6,516 nt of DNA from an uncultured Lachnospiraceae bacterium (lineage in GTDB: Bacteria; Bacillota; Clostridia; Lachnospirales; Lachnospiraceae): assembly GCA_902803745.1 (NCBI GenBank), contig CADCRB010000247.1, positions 1-6,516 on the forward strand, in the 5' to 3' direction. Numbering within the stretch: the first letter of the stretch is position 1; every line of letters begins with the position of its first letter. Position numbers and translations under genes: made by a program. The notes under the pieces were generated by a model, which saw only the letters and a list, made by a program, of their open reading frames with translations, made no database searches and had not been told where the DNA came from. Positions 1-6,363 of the stretch are shown piece by piece.

Positions 1-1212
1 ACTATCACTGTCATGGCCAGCCAGGACTGGGTGGAGGATTCCGAGCAGGAGCTGGGCAAGAAGTTTGAAGAGCAGACCGGCATCCATGTGGATTATCAGA
101 TAGTTCCCGCCGATCAGTATCAGGATCTGCTCCTTACCCGCTTAAACAGCGGAGAGGGTCCCGATATCTGGGGCGCTCAGTCAGGTTTTGCATTAAAGAC
201 CACCTATAATGTAGAGCAGAACGCAGTTGATCTTTCAAATGAGCCCTGGATGTCAGCTTACAGCACGTTCTCAGCTGAGCAGACTGGCGTAGACGGTAAG
301 AATTACGGCCTTACATACTATGACACCACGACTGATTACTATATGGTATACAACAAGAAGCTTTTTGAAGCAGCAGGAGCAAAGGTCCCCACGACTTTCG
401 TAGAGCTTACGGAAACCTGTGACAAGCTTCTCGCATCAGGAGTTACACCTATCTATGAGCCTCTGGCAGACGGATGGCATCTTCTCATGCTCTGGGCAGG
501 AAACGGCCAGTGCATAGATAAGATCGAGCCCGGCATAATAGATAAGCTGAACAAGAACGAAACCACCTTCGCAGAGGATGAGAACATGAAGAAGTGTGTA
601 GATCAGCTTAATACTCTTGCACAGAACGGTTACTTCGGTGACAACTACATGAGTGATGAGTTTGCTGATGCTGAAGGATATATGGCAAAGGGAGAGTTTG
701 CAATGTGCAACCTTAAGCCCGGTTCCATCAATAAGATAGTGGAGAGCGACCTCAACACAGCAGGCTATACAGCTGATGACTTCGGTCTTTTCGTACTTCC
801 CATCTGTGATAATCAGGTGCTCAATATCCATCCGACAGGTCCTTCACGCTTTATCTACAGCGGATCACCTAATATCGATGCAGCAAAGCAGTATCTTGCA
901 TTCCTTCTGGAAAAGGACAATGTACAGTATCTCATCGATAATGCGGCAGACGTTGAGAACCTTCCTGTAGAAGTAGGTCAGACTCCTGAGTATTCAAAGA
1001 CAACTCTTGACTTCCTTGACAGCTTTGACGAGGATCATAAGGGAATGGTGCTTCAGGATGTGATCCTTTACTTCAACGAGCAGTGGATGGATATCAATGC
1101 TGATCTGGCAGCAATGTTCATCGGCGATATGACCAGCGATGATGTCCTCAAGAATCTTGATGACCGCAGGGCACAGCTTGCACAGGCAGCAGGAGATACC
1201 AACTGGAAGTAA
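1..1212 (+). CDS. Family 1 extracellular sugar-binding protein of an ABC transporter, 5'-truncated
   Basis: This is the solute-binding subunit of a carbohydrate (CUT1-type) ABC importer, which would capture a sugar or oligosaccharide outside the membrane and pass it to the permease. The frame is open from base 1 (Thr-Ile-Thr-Val-Met-Ala-Ser-Gln-Asp-Trp), so the ATG at 13 is internal: it lies in the first beta strand of the mature fold, and the signal peptide and lipobox are upstream of the window. The 403 visible residues nearly fill the usual family length. Family-typical segments include FEEQTGIHVDYQIVPADQY, a following LNSGEGPDIW, YNKKLFEAAGAKVPTT and a C-terminal helical region. It ends at TAA 1210-1212. 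Lysine is mostly AAG and codon choice is more biased than in the downstream genes, which suggests high expression. No permease gene follows; a terminator does. The sugar cannot be told from the sequence. Confidence 0.93.
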   Translation, partial: TITVMASQDWVEDSEQELGKKFEEQTGIHVDYQIVPADQYQDLLLTRLNSGEGPDIWGAQSGFALKTTYNVEQNAVDLSNEPWMSAYSTFSAEQTGVDGKNYGLTYYDTTTDYYMVYNKKLFEAAGAKVPTTFVELTETCDKLLASGVTPIYEPLADGWHLLMLWAGNGQCIDKIEPGIIDKLNKNETTFAEDENMKKCVDQLNTLAQNGYFGDNYMSDEFADAEGYMAKGEFAMCNLKPGSINKIVESDLNTAGYTADDFGLFVLPICDNQVLNIHPTGPSRFIYSGSPNIDAAKQYLAFLLEKDNVQYLIDNAADVENLPVEVGQTPEYSKTTLDFLDSFDEDHKGMVLQDVILYFNEQWMDINADLAAMFIGDMTSDDVLKNLDDRRAQLAQAAGDTNWK

Positions 1213-1242
1213 TCTGACAAAAGCTTTGTACATATCAGACGG

Positions 1243-1289
1243 AGCCGTCACGTAATTTGTGGCGGCTTTTGTCTCAGCTTTTTATTTTT
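1243..1289 (+). terminator. Rho-independent terminator after the sugar-binding protein gene
   Basis: A 9-bp stem pairs AGCCGTCAC (1243-1251) with GTGGCGGCT (1259-1267), with one G-U pair and a 7-base loop. TTTT follows at once, and a second, longer T-rich run lies at 1279-1289. It lies 30 bases after the stop codon at 1212 and separates the transporter gene from the c-di-GMP genes. Some bases of the 3' arm and first T-run can pair elsewhere (see findings), but the simple hairpin is the most likely terminator form. Confidence 0.8.
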
Positions 1290-1307
1290 CCGACATAGTA
1301 TTATAAT
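1279..1307 (+). promoter_or_regulatory. Putative sigma-A promoter for the diguanylate cyclase operon
   Basis: A perfect -10 hexamer TATAAT is at 1302-1307. At 17-bp spacing the -35 region is TTTTTA (1279-1284), a poor match, and it overlaps the T-tract of the preceding terminator. The predicted transcription start falls near 1314-1317, at or beside the start codon of the next gene. The -10 is convincing by eye, but the region is AT-rich and the -35 is weak, so this stays tentative. Confidence 0.5.
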
Positions 1308-1316
1308 AACCATGTT

Positions 1317-2795
1317 ATGAATAATAAAAAGAAGAAAGAGCAAAGAAAAGAATTTCTGAGCCTGCTGAGATACCTGGTGCCAACGGGGGTACTCCTTGTC
1401 TATATCATATGTCTTCTTGTCTTTGCTTCTGACAGCGCAAAGAATAACGGAAGGGCTTATGCGGAGGAGAAGCTAATAAGCTATGACAAGTCTGTTGGCG
1501 ATAAGCTTCTCTATGAACTTGATGCGATGAAAACAGCAGCGGAGGCAGATGCTCTGCGGATAGACGATTCGTCTGATAGCGGGAAGAGCATGCCTTTTAT
1601 AAGTGAGCTTATTGAAGGCGGAAGTGCCATAGAGGGATATATTGTCGGATCCGATGGGAGTGCTGTTGATGCATCCGGTAATAAGATCGATGTATCCGGG
1701 GAGGACTGGTATACAAAAGCAAAGGAGGGAACTTCCGGAGGGGAATCTACGATAACAGAAGCAGATCTAACGGATGACGAATATGTGATCACCATTGCCG
1801 CCCCCTCTTCTGACGGAAACTCTCTTGCAGCAGTCCGGATCCCGGCTGATTTTTTCAAGACAGTGCCTTCTCTTTCGGAGTTTGACGGGCGGACCCAGTA
1901 TTTATTTACCGATGCTGACGGTGTGGTGATGTGTGCCGTCGGAGGCAAGGGCGTGCTGAAGGGGGACAATATCTTTGACGGCAAGATTTTATTTGCCGGC
2001 TCTGAGCCTGTGTCCACTACTAAAAGAAACCTGCTGGGTGATCACAGCGGAATAGCTTACTGCAGCATAAGCGGAGAAGAAAGAGCGCTGGTATACAGGC
2101 CTCTTAAGCTTAACGGCTGGAAGGTTATGGAGCTCGCGACCGGAAACTATATAGATACCGAGGTGACCAATTATTTTGCACCTTCCAAAAAGGTCTATAT
2201 TAAGATAATAATCGCACTGATAGTCTTTCTGGCGTATATACTTATTATGAATTTCATAATAAAGATGCTTTATGAGCAGGATCAGAAAAGGCTTAAGAGC
2301 AAGGCGGAAACAGACCTTCTTACCGGAGTGCTCAATAAGATATCTACCGAGCAGACCATCCAGGATTATCTGGATATGGTGGGAGAGGAAGAGCCTGGGA
2401 TGCTCCTGCTCTTTGATATAGATAATTTTAAGAAAATTAATGACACAAGAGGACATGCTTTCGGTGACGAAGTACTGAAGGCGGTGGGTACGCAGCTTCC
2501 TACCATTTACCGTACCACGGATATCGTAGGCAGACTGGGAGGAGATGAATTCTGTGTATTTCTTAAGGATATACCGAATGAAAACGCCAGACTGCATATG
2601 GGTGAGGTCACCTATAATTTCTTCCGTGATCTCAAGGTAGGAGAATATGCGAAGTATGATGTGACAGCAAGCATAGGTGCAGCAATGTTCCCGAAGGACG
2701 GAAAGAACTTTTCGGAACTATATAAGTCTGCCGACAAGGCCGTATATACGGCGAAGGAGCGCGGAAGGAACCGTTTGGTATTTTACGGGGAGTGA
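1317..2795 (+). CDS. Membrane-bound diguanylate cyclase with extracytoplasmic Cache-type sensor and GGDEF domain
   Basis: This enzyme should make c-di-GMP from two GTP at the inner face of the membrane in response to an external ligand. Of its 492 residues, a Lys-rich N-terminus precedes TM1 (about 19-37). An extracytoplasmic region (about 40-290) resembles a dCache/PDC sensor and includes a DWY motif at 130-132. TM2 is about 295-315, followed by a short charged linker and the GGDEF domain from D333 (DLLTG) to the end (AKERGRNRLVFY). Catalytic features are intact: D367 and D369 with N375/D376 in the metal and guanine site, and G408-G409-D410-E411-F412. An inhibitory I-site R399-T-T-D402 lies exactly five residues before GGDEF, so product feedback is expected. 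ATG 1317 is the first possible start, because an in-frame TAG lies at 1296-1298. No Shine-Dalgarno precedes it. It is probably co-transcribed with the next gene, 21 bases downstream. The ligand is unknown. Confidence 0.93.
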   Translation: MNNKKKKEQRKEFLSLLRYLVPTGVLLVYIICLLVFASDSAKNNGRAYAEEKLISYDKSVGDKLLYELDAMKTAAEADALRIDDSSDSGKSMPFISELIEGGSAIEGYIVGSDGSAVDASGNKIDVSGEDWYTKAKEGTSGGESTITEADLTDDEYVITIAAPSSDGNSLAAVRIPADFFKTVPSLSEFDGRTQYLFTDADGVVMCAVGGKGVLKGDNIFDGKILFAGSEPVSTTKRNLLGDHSGIAYCSISGEERALVYRPLKLNGWKVMELATGNYIDTEVTNYFAPSKKVYIKIIIALIVFLAYILIMNFIIKMLYEQDQKRLKSKAETDLLTGVLNKISTEQTIQDYLDMVGEEEPGMLLLFDIDNFKKINDTRGHAFGDEVLKAVGTQLPTIYRTTDIVGRLGGDEFCVFLKDIPNENARLHMGEVTYNFFRDLKVGEYAKYDVTASIGAAMFPKDGKNFSELYKSADKAVYTAKERGRNRLVFYGE

Positions 2796-2805
2796 GCCAG
2801 ACCCT

Positions 2806-2813
2806 GAGGGGGG
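2806..2813 (+). promoter_or_regulatory. Strong Shine-Dalgarno for the PAS/GGDEF/EAL gene
   Basis: GAGGGGGG sits 3 bases before ATG 2817 and within the 21-base gap after the upstream stop codon. It fixes the start of the large gene and supports translation from a shared mRNA. It contrasts with the absence of any such site before the first gene of the pair. Confidence 0.8.
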
Positions 2814-2816
2814 AAT

Positions 2817-5800
2817 ATGCAAGAGGATCTGACACCTGAAAGCAGCATGTCTTTCATTGAAAAAATGTCGGGTGGCGCTTTTGTTTGCGAAGCCCACGAC
2901 GACCATAAACTAATTTTTGTAAATGACAATCTGATCTCTCTATTTGAATGCGGGAGCCGGGAAGAATTTTTTGAATTTACCGGCGGTACTTTTGGCGGAA
3001 TGACAAGAGAGACAAGTCTTTCGGTCATAAAGAAAGAAGTCAGGCTTCAGATAGATGAGCTGCATCAATGTGACGGATATGTATTCTATAATATCCGGAC
3101 AAAAAAGGATCACATCCTTCGGGTAGTGAATCACTGGTCTTACAGGAAAGACCCCGTCGACGGGGATCTGGTCTACGGCATAATCTATGTCCATAAATTT
3201 GAAAATACCGGAACTGATTTTGATTCCATCACGGGACTATACGGCAAGAGGAAGTTTCGGATGCAGATCGCTAATGAGGTTATAAAGCACGAAGGGGAAA
3301 GCTCAGAAGACTATGCCATTATTTATCTCAATCTCGTAAATTTCAAACTTCTGAACATAGATCAGGGAGTCGCAGAAGGAGATGCCTGTTTGAAGGTTAT
3401 GGCCGATATCCTTACGGAAATATATGAGGATTCAGTGATATCAAGGCTTTCTGATGATCATTTTGCAGTGTTTACAAAATATGAAAAAGTTTTGGAGAGA
3501 ACCGAGGAAGCGGAGAGGAGATTCTGCGAAAGCTATGGGAATCAGTTCAATGTGATCGGTAAATTCGGTATTTACAGATTTGCGCTTGACTCCGATTCGG
3601 GTATAGAATCAGCACTTTCGCGTGCAAAAGTAGCCTGCGACTATATCAAGTATGACACTAAGAACGATATTGTCGAGTTTTCTGATGAGCTTGCGGAGCA
3701 TGTAAAGACTCAGGAATATGTTGTCGGCAAGATAGATGAGGCGATCGAGAAGGAATGGATCAAGGTGTATTTTCAGCCTGTGATCCGATCGCTTACGGGG
3801 TATCTTTGCAGTATGGAGTCTCTGGTGAGATGGATCGATCCTGAGATAGGAACTCTCTCACCGGATCAGTTTATTACGACACTTGAGAATGAAAGATGCA
3901 TCCATAAGCTGGATTCATATGTGGTGGATTATGTATGCCGCTGCATGCATGAAAGAATCGAAGCCAGACTTCCGGTCGTACCGGTTTCTGTAAATTTCTC
4001 GCGCATTGATTTCCAGATGTGTGACATGCTGGAGGTCGTCGAAAAAGCAGTAGAAAAATATGATATTCCCAGAGATTATCTTCATATCGAAATAACTGAA
4101 AGCATGATAGCTTCGGATGAAGAGCTTATGGAACGGGTCATTACCAGCTTCAGGAAGGCAGGTTATGAAGTATGGGTGGATGACTTCGGGAGCGGATATT
4201 CTTCTCTTACTCTTCTAAAGGATTATAATTTTGACACTCTGAAGATGGATATGCGTTTTCTTGCTGATCCCTTCAGGGAGAAATCTAAGAGTATAATGCG
4301 TTCCACGGTTACTATGGCCAAGGATATCGGAATGAAAACTTTAGCCGAGGGAGTGGAGACAAAGGCTCAGTTTGACTTCCTGAGGGAAATCGGCTGCGGT
4401 ATGATACAGGGTTTTTATTTCGGGAAACCGGAACCTGTTGAGAGCGTATTTAAGCATCTTGAGGAGAAGGGCATAGGAATAGAGGAAAGAAAGTGGCGGC
4501 ATTTCTATGAGATAGCAGCTTCGAATGTAAGGGTTACAGATGAACCACTGGAGATAGTGGAGTTTGACGGGGATAAGGCCAGGAATCTATTCATGAACCG
4601 GAGCTACTGGGAGCAGATCTTTACCGAGAAGATTGATTTTGACGAGATAGACAGGAGGCTTTACAGGTCTGATTCTCCCATGATGAGAAAATATCTGGAA
4701 TTTGCTGATCAGGCAGAGAAATCTGGGATCCCGGAAACATTTTACTATTCAGCAGGCGGCAATTTTATGCGTCTGAACGCTGTTCTCCTTGCAAAAAAAG
4801 GTAAGAAGCGTCTCTTTAGATGTTCTATATTTAATGTCACGAATGACAGGAATGTATCAGACAGAGCAAGGCTGGAATCTAATCTCAGAGAATTGAACAT
4901 CCTTTTTGAGAATGTATTGCTGGTAAATCTTAAGGAAAATCACATAATACCGCTGCTTGGAAGATTTCATTATATAGGCTCCGGTGATGTAGAGATCAAC
5001 AATCTGCAGGAAAGCATAAGATTTTTAGAGGAAAAAATAATATTTCCCACTGAGCGAAAAAGATGTCATGATTTCCTGAAGTCATCTACCCTTTATGAGA
5101 GAGTGGAAAAATCCGGGAAGGGATATGTCGAGGATCTGTTCCGTTTCAGGCAAAGTGACGGTAATTACATCTGGAGAGAGGCTTATATAATACTTATACC
5201 AAAAACCGGAGGGAACGAGTATCTTTACTGCATGAAAACGCATAAAATCGGTCTGGAGCTGAGCGGCCGCGAAGGTGCTGCCTTAGCCCGAAACGATGCA
5301 TCATCAAAGTATGCTGATATCTGGCACAGTCTCATATGGGGAAGTAAGATCAGATTTTTCTGGAAGGATAAGAGCAGGAGATATCTGGGGGCCAGCCAGT
5401 CTTTCCTTGATTACTTCGGACTGGAGTCTGTAGATCTCATTATCGGGAAGACTGACGAGGAAATGAGATGGATCATTGACGAGGAAGTCTCCGGACAAAG
5501 GGAGCGGGAGGTTCTTGAAAAGGGAATAAGGATCGTGGATGATCCGGGAAAATGCATTGTTAAAGGAGCGATCCGTGATATTTTCTTAAATAAGATGCCT
5601 ATGTATTACGGAAATGACATAGCCGGAGTGATAGGATATTTCGTTGATGGAGATGAGATGATCTCCAGACGTCAGGGGATCGAGAGAGCATCAAGGACCG
5701 ACAGAGTGACAGGACTTATGAATACGCATGCTTTTGTGGATGCTATGAGTGAGTTTGCGGAAATGTATAATGAGAAGGCCGCTGATTATGGACTTATAGT

Positions 5801-6140
5801 GGTGAATAATACAAAGCATGACAGAATAATAGAGACATATGGTGAGGACTTTGCTGATCAGGTTTTGAGAGTTGCGGCATCAAGGGTCACGGATATAGTT
5901 GGACACACTTGTGCAGTAGCAAGACCGCGAGGAGCTATATTTGCATTGCTGACAAATATTAACTCTGTGGATGAAATCCAGGAGCTTGCGGATAAACTGC
6001 TTAACGGACTAAAAGAGATCACCGAGGTGGACGGAAACAGTATTACCATTAGAGTAAAGGTTGCCGCCAAGGCACGCTCTGATTCACGGATTGAGGATGA
6101 GAGAATGTTTGAGTGGGCGGTCAGGGAGGTTACAAAGTAA
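2817..6140 (+). CDS. Large soluble PAS-GGDEF(degenerate)-EAL-PAS-PAS-PAS-GGDEF(degenerate) protein, probable c-di-GMP phosphodiesterase
   Basis: This 1107-residue protein has no signal peptide or TM segment, so it is cytoplasmic. Domains in order: PAS-like (about 12-128); GGDEF-like (136-290) with S212-D-D-H-F216 in place of GGDEF and N172 in place of the metal Asp; EAL (about 304-552); PAS-like (562-677); PAS-like (about 688-811); a PAS domain (836-948, with FWKDKSRRYLG and IIGKTDEEM); and a final GGDEF-like domain (962 to near the end) with R1038-G-A-I-F1042 at the signature. The EAL domain keeps the expected catalytic set: Q320, E334 (motif reads ESL), N393, E425, D455-D456 in DDFGSGYSS, K476, E511 and Q531. 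It should therefore hydrolyse c-di-GMP to pGpG, while both GGDEF domains look inactive as cyclases and may bind GTP or regulate. It follows a diguanylate cyclase gene, which suggests an opposing pair. The middle PAS boundaries are the least certain. Confidence 0.92.
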   Translation: MQEDLTPESSMSFIEKMSGGAFVCEAHDDHKLIFVNDNLISLFECGSREEFFEFTGGTFGGMTRETSLSVIKKEVRLQIDELHQCDGYVFYNIRTKKDHILRVVNHWSYRKDPVDGDLVYGIIYVHKFENTGTDFDSITGLYGKRKFRMQIANEVIKHEGESSEDYAIIYLNLVNFKLLNIDQGVAEGDACLKVMADILTEIYEDSVISRLSDDHFAVFTKYEKVLERTEEAERRFCESYGNQFNVIGKFGIYRFALDSDSGIESALSRAKVACDYIKYDTKNDIVEFSDELAEHVKTQEYVVGKIDEAIEKEWIKVYFQPVIRSLTGYLCSMESLVRWIDPEIGTLSPDQFITTLENERCIHKLDSYVVDYVCRCMHERIEARLPVVPVSVNFSRIDFQMCDMLEVVEKAVEKYDIPRDYLHIEITESMIASDEELMERVITSFRKAGYEVWVDDFGSGYSSLTLLKDYNFDTLKMDMRFLADPFREKSKSIMRSTVTMAKDIGMKTLAEGVETKAQFDFLREIGCGMIQGFYFGKPEPVESVFKHLEEKGIGIEERKWRHFYEIAASNVRVTDEPLEIVEFDGDKARNLFMNRSYWEQIFTEKIDFDEIDRRLYRSDSPMMRKYLEFADQAEKSGIPETFYYSAGGNFMRLNAVLLAKKGKKRLFRCSIFNVTNDRNVSDRARLESNLRELNILFENVLLVNLKENHIIPLLGRFHYIGSGDVEINNLQESIRFLEEKIIFPTERKRCHDFLKSSTLYERVEKSGKGYVEDLFRFRQSDGNYIWREAYIILIPKTGGNEYLYCMKTHKIGLELSGREGAALARNDASSKYADIWHSLIWGSKIRFFWKDKSRRYLGASQSFLDYFGLESVDLIIGKTDEEMRWIIDEEVSGQREREVLEKGIRIVDDPGKCIVKGAIRDIFLNKMPMYYGNDIAGVIGYFVDGDEMISRRQGIERASRTDRVTGLMNTHAFVDAMSEFAEMYNEKAADYGLIVVNNTKHDRIIETYGEDFADQVLRVAASRVTDIVGHTCAVARPRGAIFALLTNINSVDEIQELADKLLNGLKEITEVDGNSITIRVKVAAKARSDSRIEDERMFEWAVREVTK

Positions 6141-6152
6141 ACCGCTGGTTTA

Positions 6153-6181
6153 TTGATTTAAATATTCTGTCGATGTAATAT
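6153..6181 (+). promoter_or_regulatory. Putative sigma-A promoter of ssrA
   Basis: The -35 element TTGATT (6153-6158) and -10 element TAATAT (6176-6181) are separated by exactly 17 bases. The predicted start near 6188 is about 9 bases before the mature tmRNA 5' end at 6197. This fits a short 5' leader that RNase P would remove. It lies in the 56-base gap after the stop codon of the large gene. Confidence 0.6.
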
Positions 6182-6282
6182 ATGAGAAAACAACCCGGGG
6201 TAGTAATGGTCTCGACAGGGACTTTGAAGCCGGAGAAGCTATCCGAAGGAGATCGCGTCAAATCTCAAAATTAAAAATAAAC

Positions 6283-6315
6283 GCAGACGATAATTACGCG
6301 TTAGCTGCAGCCTAA
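6283..6315 (+). other. tmRNA tag-peptide reading frame (ADDNYALAAA)
   Basis: The frame starts at resume codon GCA (6283-6285), after the A-rich single-stranded stretch at 6267-6281, and ends at TAA 6313-6315. It encodes Ala-Asp-Asp-Asn-Tyr-Ala-Leu-Ala-Ala-Ala. The hydrophobic C-terminus of small residues is what ClpXP-type proteases recognise. The first Ala is the resume codon residue; the Ala charged on tmRNA precedes it in the finished tag. Confidence 0.93.
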
Positions 6316-6363
6316 GGCTTGGCAGCCGTCAGTCCTGAGTACCTGTCCTTAGGGGCACTGGCG
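6311..6363 (+). other. Candidate H-type pseudoknot of tmRNA following the tag stop codon
   Basis: Two 7-bp helices interlock. CCTAAGG (6311-6317) pairs with CCTTAGG (6347-6353), all Watson-Crick. CGTCAGT (6327-6333) pairs with ACTGGCG (6357-6363), with one wobble. The order of arms is that of an H-type pseudoknot, as expected downstream of the tag frame in tmRNAs. A competing small hairpin, GGCT (6316-6319) with AGCC (6324-6327), is also possible, so the exact fold is uncertain. Confidence 0.45.

Noticed and set aside
13..15. ATG at 13 as the start of the sugar-binding protein
   Set aside because: The frame is open through base 1 and the residues before it (TITV) belong to the first conserved beta strand. 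No signal peptide would follow, and no ribosome site can be seen in the 12 bases before it.
436..831. A 131-codon minus-strand frame opposite the sugar-binding protein
   Set aside because: It is antisense to a conserved binding-protein gene and its translation shows no recognisable domain.
1213..1316. A riboswitch (for example a c-di-GMP type) before the cyclase gene
   Set aside because: The 104-base gap is filled by the terminator and promoter. It is too short, and no conserved c-di-GMP riboswitch core was recognised.
1377..1379. GTG (Val21) as an alternative start of the cyclase
   Set aside because: It would remove the positively charged N-terminus that orients the first membrane segment, and there is no good ribosome site before it.
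1511..2017. A 168-codon minus-strand frame opposite the Cache region
   Set aside because: Its Ser/Pro-rich composition is typical of the reverse complement of an acidic coding region, and it lies wholly opposite a recognised domain.
1989..2597. A 202-codon open frame on the minus strand inside the cyclase gene
   Set aside because: It lies entirely opposite a well-supported GGDEF gene with intact motifs, its translation resembles no family and is low in normal protein features, and no ribosome site was apparent. It is a shadow frame.
6160..6183. ATATT/AATAT inverted repeat after the large gene as a terminator
   Set aside because: The stem is short and A/T-only, has a 10-base loop and no T-run after it, and overlaps the probable ssrA -10 element.
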